From contig JADZGE010000024.1 of NCBI GenBank assembly GCA_020854035.1, positions 62,001 through 126,000 of the forward strand: DNA of 64,000 bases, read 5' to 3'. The notes under the pieces were generated by a model. The model had not been told where the DNA came from. It was given only the letters and a program-made list of their open reading frames with translations, and made no database searches. Origin of the DNA: Burkholderiales bacterium (GTDB lineage Bacteria > Pseudomonadota > Gammaproteobacteria > Burkholderiales > SG8-41). Shown here one piece after another: positions 33,852 through 43,017 of the stretch; positions within the stretch are counted from its first letter, which is position 1; the number at the start of each line of letters is the position of its first letter. Both the position numbers and the translations under genes were made by a program.

Positions 33852-34724
33852 GTGAAGATCGGGTTCATCGGCCTGGGCCGGATGGGCAGGGGGATGGCCG
33901 CGCGGCTGATCGACGGGGGACACGAGCTCACGCTCTACAACCGCACCCGGGCGGCGGCGGAGCCGTTCCGGGCGCGCGGCGCGCGCGTGGTCGAGTCCGC
34001 GGCGGCGGCGCTTCAGGCCGAGGTGATCATCACGATGCTCGCCGACGATGCCGCGCTCGAGGCCGCGTGGGTCGCGGGCGGACTCGCCGGGATGCTGCCG
34101 CCGGGCGCGGTGCACCTCAACATGGGCACGGTGGGCGTGCCGCTATGCCGGCGCATGGCGGCGCTGCACGCGGCCCGCGGCAACCCGTACGTGGCGGCCC
34201 CGGTGCTGGGGCGGCCCCACGTCGCCGCGCTCGGTGAACTCGACATCGTCGCCGCGGGGCCGGCAGCCGCGACCGCGCGGTGCCGCCCGCTGTTCGATCT
34301 GCTGGGAGCCCGCACCTTCGTCGTGGGCGAAGCGCCCCATGCCGCGAGCGCGGTCAAGATCGCGCGCAACTTCCTGCTGGCGAGCCTCGTCGAGAGCCTC
34401 GGCGAGGCCCTCGCCCTCGTGCGCAAGTGCGGCGGCGACCCGGCGCTCTTTCTCGATGTCATCACGACGTCCTCGTTCGACCGGCGCTACCGCGATTACG
34501 GCAACCGCATGGTCCAGGGGAACTTCGAGCCCGCGTTCCCGCTGCGCCTCGGCCTGAAGGACGTCGAACTCGCGCTCCAGGCGGCCGCCGGGTGCGGCGT
34601 CGCGCTGCCGACGGCGGAACTCATCCGCGAGCGGCACCTCGCCGCGATCGAGGCGGGATACGGCGAGAAGGACTGGGCCGCGCTCGGCGAGTACATCGCG
34701 CGGCAGGCCGGCCTCGCGCGGTGA
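33852..34724 (+). CDS. NAD(P)-dependent beta-hydroxyacid dehydrogenase (3-hydroxyisobutyrate dehydrogenase family)
   Basis: The 290-residue protein starts with the Rossmann motif KIGFIGLGRMGRGMAARLI. Later come YVAAPVLGRPHVAALGEL, the family 'd.pvsGg...A..G.L' substrate-binding block, and KIARNFLLASLVESLGEALAL, which contains the catalytic Lys (K..nN) helix. Such enzymes oxidise 3-hydroxy acids or reduce succinic semialdehyde-type substrates. The GTG at 33852 has GGGAG exactly six bases upstream and the Rossmann strand begins at once; the longer frame from 33750 lacks support. It diverges from the gltI operon. The substrate is unknown. Confidence 0.9.
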   Translation: MKIGFIGLGRMGRGMAARLIDGGHELTLYNRTRAAAEPFRARGARVVESAAAALQAEVIITMLADDAALEAAWVAGGLAGMLPPGAVHLNMGTVGVPLCRRMAALHAARGNPYVAAPVLGRPHVAALGELDIVAAGPAAATARCRPLFDLLGARTFVVGEAPHAASAVKIARNFLLASLVESLGEALALVRKCGGDPALFLDVITTSSFDRRYRDYGNRMVQGNFEPAFPLRLGLKDVELALQAAAGCGVALPTAELIRERHLAAIEAGYGEKDWAALGEYIARQAGLAR

Positions 34725-34805
34725 GCGGCGCGGGGGCCGCGCCGCCGCGGGGCACCCGCCGTCCGCGCGCAAGCGGGGAAGGTGCGTAACGCCGCGCGCG
34801 CTGCG

Positions 34806-34811
34806 TATAAT
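34806..34811 (+). promoter_or_regulatory. -10 element (TATAAT) upstream of the second Dpp-type operon
   Basis: A perfect TATAAT lies 52 nt before the ATG at 34864. The -35 position (34783-34788, TGCGTA) is poor, so an activator may be needed. The ribosome-binding site GGGAGATCC follows. Confidence 0.45.
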
Positions 34812-34863
34812 CGGGCGCGCGGCCTCGCCCGCGCCGCAGCGCCAACCCACCGGGAGATCCCCC

Positions 34864-36411
34864 ATGTCCGGACCGCGTCGCCACCTCCTGCTGCGTGCCG
34901 CAGCGCTGCTCGTCCTCGCCTCGGTTGCCGCCGGCGCCGCGGCCGGGCGGGGGAACAATACCCTGAACGTCGCGTTTCCGCGCGAGGTGGTGACGCTCGA
35001 CGGGCTCTACTCCAATCTGCGCGAGAACGACATCCTGAGCCTCGCCGTGGACGACGTGCTCTACACGGTTGACCCGGCGAGCCTTCTGCCGGTGCCGCTC
35101 GCGGCGCTTTCGCACAAGGTGATCGACGAGCGCACGATCGACGTCGAGCTGCGCCGCGGGGTGAAGTTCCACGACGGCGCGGAGTTGACGGCCGAGGATG
35201 TCGCCTACTCGTACGCGTGGATCACCGACCCGAAGAGCGGATCGAACTTCACCCGGCGCATCGCCTTCTGGCTCGAGAGCGCGACGGCGACGGGGCCCTA
35301 CACCGTGCGCTTCCGGATGAAGGCGCCGTACTCGATGTTCTTCTACGACCTCGTGTATCACTCGAAGATCCGCAGGAAGGGGGCCTACCACAAGGCGGAC
35401 GGCGGCCCCGATCCGGCGGCGCAGTCGCTCAAGCTGAACAGCACCGGACCCTACCGCGTGGTGGAGTTCCGGCCCGGCCAGCGCGTCGTGCTGCAGCGGT
35501 TCAGGGACTACCGCGCCGGCAGCCCCAAGAGCGTCGCCCGCATCGACAACATCGTGATCCGCACCATCCCCGACTGGAGCACGCAGGCCGCCGAGGTGAT
35601 GAGCGGGGGCATCGACTGGACCTACCAGGTGCCCTACGAGATCGCGGAAGACGTGGCGAAGAGCGGGCGCGCGGTCCACCTCTCGGGTCCGTCGATGCGG
35701 ATCGGCTATGTCGTCATGGACGCGATGGGCCGGCACCAGGCGAAGAATCCGTTCACGAACCAGAAAGTGCGCCAGGCGGTGAACCACGCGATCGACCGGG
35801 AAGCGATCGCGCGCCGTCTCGTCAGGGGCCAGGCGGGGCCGCTCCATGTTCCCTGCAACCCGGCGCAGTTCGGCTGCTCGCCGGAGGCGCGCAACTACGA
35901 GTACAGCCCGCAGAAGGCGCGCGCGCTCCTCGCCGAGGCGGGCTACCCGAACGGGTTCGAGGTGGAGTTCTGGGCCGCGCGCGAGCGCCCGATCATGGAG
36001 GCGATCGTGAACCAGCTCGCGCAGGCGGGCATCAAGGCGACGCTGCGCTACGTCAAGAATCCCACGCTCTCCCGGGCGCGCAAGGATAACCAGGTCGTGA
36101 TCTACTACGGCTCCTCCGGATCCTTCAGCGTGCCCGACGCCGGCGCGGTGATGGGCGACAAGTTCGTGCCCCAGTCGGACGAGAATTACACCGGCAACCC
36201 GGAGGTGGGAAAGCTCGTTTCCGCCGCGCTGAACAGCTACGACGCCGCGGTGCGGCGGGAGAATTTCCGCAAGGCGATCGACCTCATCGCGGAGCAGGCC
36301 TACTGGGCGCCCGTGTATTTCTACGGCGAGGAGTACCTGCTGTCGAAGGAGGCGCACTTCGACCCGCCGAAGGACGGCATGCAGCGGCTCTACCTCATCC
36401 GCTGGAAGTAG
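34864..36411 (+). CDS. ABC transporter substrate-binding protein, family 5 (Dpp/Opp type)
   Basis: The 515-residue protein has an N-terminal signal peptide (hydrophobic LLLRAAALLVLASVAAGAAA). NTLNVAFPREVVTLDGLYSN follows, then LRRGVKFHDGAELTAEDVAYSYAWI and CNPAQFGCSPEARNYEYSPQKARALLAEAGYPNGF, the canonical family-5 layout. It is only distantly related to the two receptors at 21314-24598. It is the first of four genes (receptor, B, C, fused ATPase) with spacings of 31, 3 and -1 bp, a clear operon. The likely cargo is peptides or glutathione-like compounds (inference). Confidence 0.95.
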   Translation: MSGPRRHLLLRAAALLVLASVAAGAAAGRGNNTLNVAFPREVVTLDGLYSNLRENDILSLAVDDVLYTVDPASLLPVPLAALSHKVIDERTIDVELRRGVKFHDGAELTAEDVAYSYAWITDPKSGSNFTRRIAFWLESATATGPYTVRFRMKAPYSMFFYDLVYHSKIRRKGAYHKADGGPDPAAQSLKLNSTGPYRVVEFRPGQRVVLQRFRDYRAGSPKSVARIDNIVIRTIPDWSTQAAEVMSGGIDWTYQVPYEIAEDVAKSGRAVHLSGPSMRIGYVVMDAMGRHQAKNPFTNQKVRQAVNHAIDREAIARRLVRGQAGPLHVPCNPAQFGCSPEARNYEYSPQKARALLAEAGYPNGFEVEFWAARERPIMEAIVNQLAQAGIKATLRYVKNPTLSRARKDNQVVIYYGSSGSFSVPDAGAVMGDKFVPQSDENYTGNPEVGKLVSAALNSYDAAVRRENFRKAIDLIAEQAYWAPVYFYGEEYLLSKEAHFDPPKDGMQRLYLIRWK

Positions 36412-36442
36412 GCGGGGCCGCCGCCGGCGCGTCCCGGGGCGC

Positions 36443-37360
36443 ATGCTGCGCTACGCGTTGCAGCGGGGGCTGACGGCGCTGCTCGTCGCCGTCACCGTCT
36501 CGATCGCGACCTTCTTCCTGCTCGACGCGGCGGGCGACCCCGCCGAGGCGATTGCCGGGCCCGACGCACCGCGCGAGACGATCGAGCAGATCCGCGCGCA
36601 GTACGGTTTCGACCGACCGTGGCCGGTGCGCTACGGCGAGTGGGCGCTCGCTGTTGCCGGCGGCGACCTCGGCACGAGCTTTCTCCGCCGCCAGCCCGTG
36701 GGCGAACTCATCGCGACCCACGCCCCGGTGACGATCACGCTCGCGTTCTCCGCGCTCGCGGTGACGATCCTCGTCGCCATCCCGCTCGGCGTCGCGGCGG
36801 CGCTGCGTCCCGATACCTGGGTCGATCGCTGGGCGCTCGCGCTGGCGGTCGCCGCGCAGGCGGTGCCGAGCTTCTGGCTGGGGCTCGTCCTGATCGTGCT
36901 CTTCGCCGTGACCTTTCCCGTGTTTCCGGTCTCGGGAGACACGAGCTGGCTGCATTTCGTGCTGCCCGCGCTGGTGCTCGGCACGACTTCGGTTCCCGCG
37001 GTGATGCGGCTGACACGCACGGGCCTGCTCGAGGTGATGGCCTCCGATTACATCCGCACGGCGCGCGCCAAGGGCTATACCGGGGCGCCGTTGATCGTGC
37101 GCCAGGCGCTGCGCAACGCGCTCCTGCCGGTCGTGGGCGTGCTGGCGGTGCAGCTCGGCGGGAAGCTCGGCGGCTCGGTCATCACCGAGTCCGTGTTCGC
37201 GCTGAACGGTCTCGGGCGCCTCGCGCTGGAGGCGATCGTCGGGTCCGACATCCCGACGCTGCAGATGCTGGTGTTCGTGTTCGCGCTCACCTTCGTCGTC
37301 CTCACCTTTCTCGCCGACCTGCTCAATGCGTGGCTCGATCCGCGCGTGCGGCTTGCCTGA
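36443..37360 (+). CDS. Dpp/Opp-type ABC transporter permease (DppB family)
   Basis: The 305-residue protein starts MLRYALQRGLTALLVAVTVS. It has RETIEQIRAQYGFDRPWPVRYGEWALAVAGGDLGTSFLR, the DppB 'yg.d.P...ry..w......GDlG.s' segment, and the EAA loop GLLEVMASDYIRTARAKGYTGAPLIVRQALRNALLP. Six membrane segments are visible. It is cotranscribed with the receptor gene upstream and a DppC-type gene 3 bp downstream. Confidence 0.95.
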   Translation: MLRYALQRGLTALLVAVTVSIATFFLLDAAGDPAEAIAGPDAPRETIEQIRAQYGFDRPWPVRYGEWALAVAGGDLGTSFLRRQPVGELIATHAPVTITLAFSALAVTILVAIPLGVAAALRPDTWVDRWALALAVAAQAVPSFWLGLVLIVLFAVTFPVFPVSGDTSWLHFVLPALVLGTTSVPAVMRLTRTGLLEVMASDYIRTARAKGYTGAPLIVRQALRNALLPVVGVLAVQLGGKLGGSVITESVFALNGLGRLALEAIVGSDIPTLQMLVFVFALTFVVLTFLADLLNAWLDPRVRLA

Positions 37361-37363
37361 GCC

Positions 37364-38263
37364 ATGGCGGAGCGCCCCGCGGCGATGGAAGCGGATGCCA
37401 CGGCGCCGACGCCGTGGCAGTCGGCGCGCGCGCGTCTCGCGCGGCACCGCGGCTTTCTCGCCGGTGCCGCCGTCATCGTGCTCATCGCGCTGATGGCGCT
37501 CTGCGCGCCGTGGCTCGCCGCGCACGACCCCTACGCTCAAGACCTAGCGCGGCGGCTCCTGCCGCCGGCGTGGGACGCGAACGGCAGTTTCGCGCACGTT
37601 TTCGGCACCGACCATCTCGGCCGCGATTACCTGAGCCGGCTGCTCCACGGCGCGCGCATCTCGCTCGCGATCGGGCTCGGCGCCGCGGGGATCGGCTGCG
37701 TGATCGGCGTCACGCTCGGGGTTGCCGCGGGCTATTTCGGCGGGCGCGTCGACCGGGCCGTCAACTACCTCCTCGCCTGCCAGCTCGCGCTGCCGGGGCT
37801 GCTGCTCGCGATGTCGCTCGTGTTCCTGATCGGGCCGTCCGTGCCGGTCGTGATCTTCGTCATCGGCGCGCTGCACTGGACCTACTTCCTGGTGGTGACG
37901 CGCGCGGCCACCATGCAGATCCGCGCCCTCGACTACGTGACCGCGGCGCGCGCGCTCGGCGCCTCGCCGCCGCAGGTGATCGTGCACGAGGTGCTGCCCA
38001 ACCTCGCGAGCCAGGTGATCGTCGTCTTCACGCTCTAAGTCGGCTTCGCGATCATCGCCGAGGCCTCGCTCTCGTTCCTCGGGGTGGGCGTGCCGGCGCC
38101 CAACCCTTCGTGGGGACTCCTGATCGCCGAGGGCCGCAATTCCATGTTCTTCCGCCCGTGGCTGGTGGTGGTGCCGGGCGCGTTCCTGTTCGCGCTGGTG
38201 ATCGCGATCAATCTCATGGGCGACGGCCTGCGCGACGCCACCGCGCCCGGGAACCGTAACTGA
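37364..38263 (+). pseudogene. Dpp/Opp-type ABC permease (DppC family) interrupted by an in-frame TAA
   Basis: The reading frame encodes a complete DppC-type permease of 299 codons except for TAA at 38036-38038. Before it lie HVFGTDHLGRDYLSRLLHGARIS and the EAA loop VTAARALGASPPQVIVHEVLPN. After it, in the same frame, comes VGFAIIAEASLSFLGVGVPAPNPSWG, the conserved final part, up to TGA 38261. The shortened product would end at residue 224 and lose the last membrane segments. A single-base change from a sense codon would explain it. The next gene starts on the TGA (TGATG), so the full-length frame was evidently maintained until recently. Confidence 0.9.
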
Positions 38264-40254
38264 TGCCGCTGCTCGAAGTGCGCGAGCTGCGCGTGGCGAT
38301 ACCCGTCGCGGGCGGGCTCGCGCAGCCGGTGCGCGGCGTGAGTTTCGCCCTGGAGCGCGGGGAGACGCTCGGCATCGTGGGCGAATCGGGTTGCGGCAAG
38401 TCCATGACCGCGCTCGCCCTGATGGGGCTCCTGCCGGCGCGGGCGCGGCGCTCGGCGGGGGCGCTCGCCCTCGCGGGACGCGACCTCGCCGCCCTCGGCG
38501 AGCGCGAGCTCGCGCGCGAAGTGCGCGGCTCGCGCATGGCGATGATCTTCCAGGAGCCGATGACCTCGCTCAATCCCGTCTACACGATCGGCCGGCAGTT
38601 GACCGAAGCGATGCTGCTCCACCGCAAAGCGACGGCGGCGCAGGCGCGGGCGCGCGCGATGGAGCTCATGGACCGGGTCGGCATTGCCGGCGCGGCGCGG
38701 CGCCTCGCGCAGTACCCGCACGAACTCTCGGGCGGCCAGCGCCAGCGCGTGATGATCGCGATGGCGCTCATGAACGATCCCGAGGTCCTGATCGCGGACG
38801 AGCCGACCACGGCGCTCGACGTGACGACCCAGGCGCAGATCCTGCGGCTCATCGCGAAGCTGCAGCGCGAGCTCGGCATGGCGTTGATGCTCATCAGCCA
38901 CAACCTCGCGGTGGTCTCGCGCGTCGCGGACAGGATCGCCGTGATGTACGCGGGGGAATTCGTGGAGACGGCGCCCGCGGGCGATCTCTTCCGCGACCCG
39001 TGTCATCCCTATACGCGCGGCCTGCTCGACTCGATGCCGCGCTCCGGCGCGGCCGGACCGGGTTCCCGGCTGGGATCGATCCGGGGGATGGTTCGCTCCG
39101 TTGTCGGCGCGATGCGCGGCTGCGCGTTCGCCGCGCGCTGCGGCGAGGCGCGCGATGCCTGCCGCGCGCTCGCGCCGCCGGTGCGGGAGGCCGGCGCGGG
39201 GCACGCCTATCGCTGCGTGCTCGAACCGGGGCCGGCGCGCGCCGCGCCGCGGGGAGCGGAGCCTGCCGCGGGCGCGGCCGCCGTTACGCCGCGGGCCGCC
39301 GCGGGCGGGCCGCTCCTCGCCGCGGCGGGCCTCGGGGTCGCCTTCCGCGCGCGGCGCGGAGTGTTCGGGCGCCGGTATCTCGTCCATGCGGTGAACGGCG
39401 TGAGCCTCGAGATCGGTCGCGGCGAAGTGCTCGGGCTCGTCGGCGAATCGGGTTGCGGCAAGAGCACCCTCGCGCGCGTGCTGCTCGGGCTCGCGGCGCC
39501 GGACGCGGGAGAAGTCCGCCTCGCCGGGGCCGGCCTCGCCACGCTCGCCCGGCGCGAAGTGGCGCGGCGCGCGCAGATCGTCTTTCAGGATCCGTATTCC
39601 TCCCTGAATCCGCGGCGCACGGTGGGCGAGATCATCCGGCGGCCCCTCGAGCTGCACGGGATCGCGAACGGGCCGCAGCGCGACGGCCGGGTGCGGGAGA
39701 TGATGGCGCTGACGGGGCTGCCGCCCCGGCTCGCGTGGAGCTTCCCGGGCGAACTCTCCGGCGGCCAGCGCCAGCGCGTCGCGATCGCCCGCGCGATCAT
39801 CATGGAGCCGGAGCTCGTGATCTGCGACGAACCCACCTCGGCGCTCGACGTTTCGGTGCAGTCGCAGATATTGAACCTGCTGCTCGATCTTCGCGAGCGC
39901 CTGGGCCTCACCTACCTCCTCATCACGCATGATCTCGCCGTGGTCGAGCACATGGCGACGCGGGTGGCCGTGATGTACTGCGGGGAGATCGTGGAAACCG
40001 GCAGCGCGCGCGAGCTCTTCGCCGCGCCGCGGCATCCCTATACGCGTGGCCTCCTCGCGTCGGCGCTCACCGTGCATCCCGGCAGGGGCGTGCCCGACAA
40101 CCGCATCGGGCAGGGTTTTCCGAATCCCCTTGCTCCGCCGCCGGGCTGCCGGTTTCATCCGCGCTGCCCCGAAGCGATGCAGCTCTGCGCATCGCGGCCG
40201 CCGCCCGCCGCGGGAGGGCGAGCCGCATTCGTTCGCTGTCACCTTTACGCATGA
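38263..40254 (+). CDS. Fused Dpp/Opp-type ABC ATPase (DppD-DppF in one chain)
   Basis: The 663-residue protein contains two complete ATPase domains. The first has Walker A GESGCGKSMTALALMG (about residue 43), signature LSGGQRQRVMIAMALM and LIADEPTTALDVTT. The second has GESGCGKSTLARVLLG (about residue 395), LSGGQRQRVAIARAII and VICDEPTSALDVSV. Each ends in an oligopeptide-type C-terminal domain with Cys-containing GCAFAARCGEA and GCRFHPRCPEA. The spacer between domains (about residues 320-350) is Ala/Gly-rich. Fused DppDF proteins of this kind occur with peptide and glutathione importers. Its start overlaps the stop of the preceding permease frame. Confidence 0.96.
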   Translation: MPLLEVRELRVAIPVAGGLAQPVRGVSFALERGETLGIVGESGCGKSMTALALMGLLPARARRSAGALALAGRDLAALGERELAREVRGSRMAMIFQEPMTSLNPVYTIGRQLTEAMLLHRKATAAQARARAMELMDRVGIAGAARRLAQYPHELSGGQRQRVMIAMALMNDPEVLIADEPTTALDVTTQAQILRLIAKLQRELGMALMLISHNLAVVSRVADRIAVMYAGEFVETAPAGDLFRDPCHPYTRGLLDSMPRSGAAGPGSRLGSIRGMVRSVVGAMRGCAFAARCGEARDACRALAPPVREAGAGHAYRCVLEPGPARAAPRGAEPAAGAAAVTPRAAAGGPLLAAAGLGVAFRARRGVFGRRYLVHAVNGVSLEIGRGEVLGLVGESGCGKSTLARVLLGLAAPDAGEVRLAGAGLATLARREVARRAQIVFQDPYSSLNPRRTVGEIIRRPLELHGIANGPQRDGRVREMMALTGLPPRLAWSFPGELSGGQRQRVAIARAIIMEPELVICDEPTSALDVSVQSQILNLLLDLRERLGLTYLLITHDLAVVEHMATRVAVMYCGEIVETGSARELFAAPRHPYTRGLLASALTVHPGRGVPDNRIGQGFPNPLAPPPGCRFHPRCPEAMQLCASRPPPAAGGRAAFVRCHLYA

Positions 40255-40408
40255 TCGCCGGCGGTGCGGCGGGCCGTGAGCGCCGGGCGAACCGGGAAGC
40301 GCAGCGCCCTGAACGCGATCAGCGCGAGCGCCGATGCGAGCCGCGCGCTGCCCGCCGCCGCCCGCGGCCTCGCGGTGCCGCCGCCGGTCGCGCGCGCGTT
40401 GGGCATCG

Positions 40409-41635
40409 TCAGGGGGTCGCGCGGACGACGTCGAGCACGCGCGCGACGTCGGAGTCGTCGTTGTAGCAGTGGAAGCCGAAGCGAAGCAGCCCCTTGCGGA
40501 AGGTGTGCCTCACGCCCGCCTCCGCCAGGGCGGCGCCGATCCGGTTGAGGCGCGCGTCGTGGCTGCCGGCGGCGTCGCCGGCGCCAAGCCGGCCGGCGGT
40601 GACGATGTGGCTTCGCGCGAGGATCTCGGGCGGGCTCGTGACCGCGAGACCGAGCGCTTCGAGTCCATCCGCGAGCGCCGTCGCAAGGCGCACCACGCGA
40701 GGCTCGATGCGGTGCGTCCCGATTTCCAGCAGTTCGACGAGCGACGCCTCGGCGGCGGCGATGCCGGGAAAGTTGTAGTTGCCCGCCTCGAAGCGGCGCG
40801 CATCGCGCAGGAACTCGTAGTTCCCCTCCTCGAACTCCGACTCGTGGCCCGTGCCGCGCTCGATGCTGTAGCGGCCGATGTAGGCGGGGCGCAGGCGCTC
40901 GATCCAGTCCGCGCGCACGTAGAGGAACCCCAGTCCGGGCAGGCCCATCAAGCCCTTCCCCGTGGAGGTGGCGAGCGCGTCTATCGCCGCAGCATCCACG
41001 TCAAGGTCGAGGATCCCGCAGCTTTGCACGCCGTCGACGAGGAAGAGCGCCCCCGCGCGGCGGCACGCGCGGCCGAGCGGTTCGAGCTCGGCGCGGAATC
41101 CCGGCGCGAAGGTGACCGACGAGGCGGTGACGAGGCGCGTGCGCGCGTCCACGGCGTCGATCATCGCGCGCGTGTCGATCGCGCCTTTCACCGCCCGCGG
41201 CGCGCGCAGCTCGATGCCGCGCCGCCGCAATTCCAGCCAGAGGTAGATGTTGTTCGGGTGCTCGAGTTCGGTGCAGGCGACCACATTGTCGCCGGCGCGC
41301 CAGTCGATCGCGTTGGCGACGATGTTGAGTCCCTCGGTCACGTTCTTCGTCACCGCGATCTCGCCGGCGCGCGCCCGGACGAGCCGCGCGACGCGCGCGC
41401 GGGCGGAGGCCAGCAGCGCGGGGCGCGCCGCGCGCGTCCCGGCGCCGGCCCATTGCGCGCGCACGAACCCCTCGACGGCGGCGCGCGCGGCGTTCGAGAG
41501 CGGGGTGCCGGAGGTGATATTGAGAAAGGTCGAATTCGTCGCGACCGGGTAGCGCGCGCGCACCGCGGCCCAGTCGAAGGCCGCCTCCCGCCCCGGCGCC
41601 CGCGCGGCGCGGGTCCCTCCCGCGGTTTCGCTCAC
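40409..41635 (-). CDS. Aminotransferase class V / cysteine-desulfurase-like PLP enzyme
   Basis: The 408-residue protein has FLNITSGTPLSNAARAAV near the N-terminus. VTKNVTEGLNIVANAIDW and ACTELEHPNNIYLWLEL follow, then LVDGVQSCGILDLDVDA (the Asp binding the PLP ring nitrogen) and ATSTGKGLMGLPGLGFLYV with the Schiff-base Lys. The fold is that of SufS/isopenicillin-N-epimerase-like class V enzymes; there is no obvious catalytic Cys loop, so desulfurase activity is uncertain. GTG 41635 overlaps the stop of the isoaspartyl peptidase gene by 4 bases (GTGA), so both are co-translated. The reaction is unknown. Confidence 0.85.
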   Translation of the reverse strand: MSETAGGTRAARAPGREAAFDWAAVRARYPVATNSTFLNITSGTPLSNAARAAVEGFVRAQWAGAGTRAARPALLASARARVARLVRARAGEIAVTKNVTEGLNIVANAIDWRAGDNVVACTELEHPNNIYLWLELRRRGIELRAPRAVKGAIDTRAMIDAVDARTRLVTASSVTFAPGFRAELEPLGRACRRAGALFLVDGVQSCGILDLDVDAAAIDALATSTGKGLMGLPGLGFLYVRADWIERLRPAYIGRYSIERGTGHESEFEEGNYEFLRDARRFEAGNYNFPGIAAAEASLVELLEIGTHRIEPRVVRLATALADGLEALGLAVTSPPEILARSHIVTAGRLGAGDAAGSHDARLNRIGAALAEAGVRHTFRKGLLRFGFHCYNDDSDVARVLDVVRATP

Positions 41636-42645
41636 GCGGCTCGCTCCTTCCTGTCGTCGTTCGCGTAGATCGCCACCACGGGGGGGCCGCCGGCGGCGCG
41701 GCTCGCCCGGTACATTCCCGGCGTGGTGAAGAGGCTTACCGCGCGGCCGGCGCGGTCCACGGCGACGAGTCCCCCCGACCCGCCGAGGGGCGCGAGCCGG
41801 CGCCGGAGAACGAAACGGGCGGCCTGCGCGAGGCCGAGCCCCCGGTATTCCATGAGCGCCGACACCGAGTAGGCCGCCAGCGTGCGCATGAAGTATTCGC
41901 CTTCGCCGGTACAGGAGACCGCCGCCGTCGTGTTGTTCGCATAGGTCCCGGCGCCCACGATGGGGGAATCACCGATGCGGCCGGCCATCTTGAGCGTGCG
42001 CCCCCCGGTGGATGTCGCCGCCGCGAGGTTGCCGTGCCGGTCGAGCGCGACGGCGCCGACGGTGCCGTGCCGGTCGGCCTCGGTCAGCCAGCCCTCGCGA
42101 TCGCGCCCGCGCCGCGCCCGCTCGAGCGCTTTGACCCGCCGCCCGGTGACGAAATACTCCGGTGCCACGGTCTCGAGACCATGCGTCCGGGCGAGTGCAT
42201 CCGCGCCGTGCGCGCCGAGCAGGACGTGGCGCGTTTCCTCCATGACGAGCCGCGCGAGCAGCACGGGATTCTTCACGGTCGTGACGAGCGTTACCCCGCC
42301 GGCGCGCAGGCTCGCGCCGTCCATGATGGCTGCGTCCAGCTCGGCGGTGCCCTCGGCGGTGAGCGCCGCGCCGCGCCCCGCGTTGAAAAGCGGGCTGTCT
42401 TCCATGGCCACCACGGCGGCGGACACGGCGTCGAGGCTGGTGCCGCCGGCGGCGAGCACCGCGTAGCCCGCGTCGAGCGCGGTCGCGAGCGCCGCGCGGT
42501 AGTCGCGCTCCGCCGCGCGCGACATCGCAGCGCGTGGAACGACCCCGGCGCCGCCGTGCAGGGCGATCGTGAACCGCGGCGAGGCCCGCTCGCGCGGCCT
42601 CGGGCGCGGCCCCGTCGCGGCGCCTGTCGTTCCGGGCCGCTTCAT
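41632..42645 (-). CDS. Isoaspartyl peptidase / type III L-asparaginase (Ntn hydrolase)
   Basis: The 337-residue precursor has TIALHGGAGVVPRAAM at the start of the alpha subunit, SPLFNAGRGAALTAEGTAELDAAIMDG, and HGTVGAVALDRHGNLAAATSTGG, where Thr195 becomes the N-terminal nucleophile after autocleavage. This is the EcAIII layout. The mature enzyme removes isoaspartyl residues from peptides and can hydrolyse asparagine. It is the upstream partner of the class V aminotransferase gene and lies opposite the Dpp-type operon, consistent with peptide nitrogen recycling (inference). The N-terminal 22 residues are basic and non-conserved. Confidence 0.93.
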   Translation of the reverse strand: MKRPGTTGAATGPRPRPRERASPRFTIALHGGAGVVPRAAMSRAAERDYRAALATALDAGYAVLAAGGTSLDAVSAAVVAMEDSPLFNAGRGAALTAEGTAELDAAIMDGASLRAGGVTLVTTVKNPVLLARLVMEETRHVLLGAHGADALARTHGLETVAPEYFVTGRRVKALERARRGRDREGWLTEADRHGTVGAVALDRHGNLAAATSTGGRTLKMAGRIGDSPIVGAGTYANNTTAAVSCTGEGEYFMRTLAAYSVSALMEYRGLGLAQAARFVLRRRLAPLGGSGGLVAVDRAGRAVSLFTTPGMYRASRAAGGPPVVAIYANDDRKERAA

Positions 42646-42761
42646 CGAATCCGCCGGCTCGGGGTGCCGGGTTCGTAAGCTGTAGGACAGGTCGAGGTAA
42701 GCGTCACGTCAGTGGCCGGGTGGAACAATGACAGGGCAGTTCGCACACCAAAGGAGGCATC

Positions 42762-42917
42762 ATGACACAGCAGCATCGGCCGGCGGAGGCCCCCGCCGGC
42801 GAGACCGGAGTCCGGTTCACCCAGATGAGCCCTCGGGACAAGCTCAAGCACGTGTGCAAGATCTTCATCTTTTTCCTGACCTTCGGGTTCGTGTTCCCCG
42901 GCATCTTCTCGGACTAG
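42762..42917 (+). CDS. 51-residue single-pass membrane protein
   Basis: This short gene has a very strong AAAGGAGGCATC ribosome-binding site before ATG 42762. The product begins with a polar stretch (MTQQHRPAEAPAGETG). SPRDKLKHVCKIFIFFLTFG follows, and the protein ends FVFPGIFSD. One hydrophobic helix of about 18 residues (IFIFFLTFGFVFPGIF) is preceded by Lys/His, indicating an inner-membrane protein with N-terminus inside. I know no function. The layout resembles short conserved proteins of Betaproteobacteria ending in 'FP.lFsD' (from memory, not checked). It is monocistronic between two convergent/divergent genes. Confidence 0.75.
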   Translation: MTQQHRPAEAPAGETGVRFTQMSPRDKLKHVCKIFIFFLTFGFVFPGIFSD

Positions 42918-43017
42918 CGGTTCGCCGGATTTCGTTCCGGCCCCGCGTCCGCGGGCGAGTTGCGTGCGGCAACCGGTCGAACCTGCAAGGCCGGCCAGCC
43001 GCCACGCCCGCGGGATT

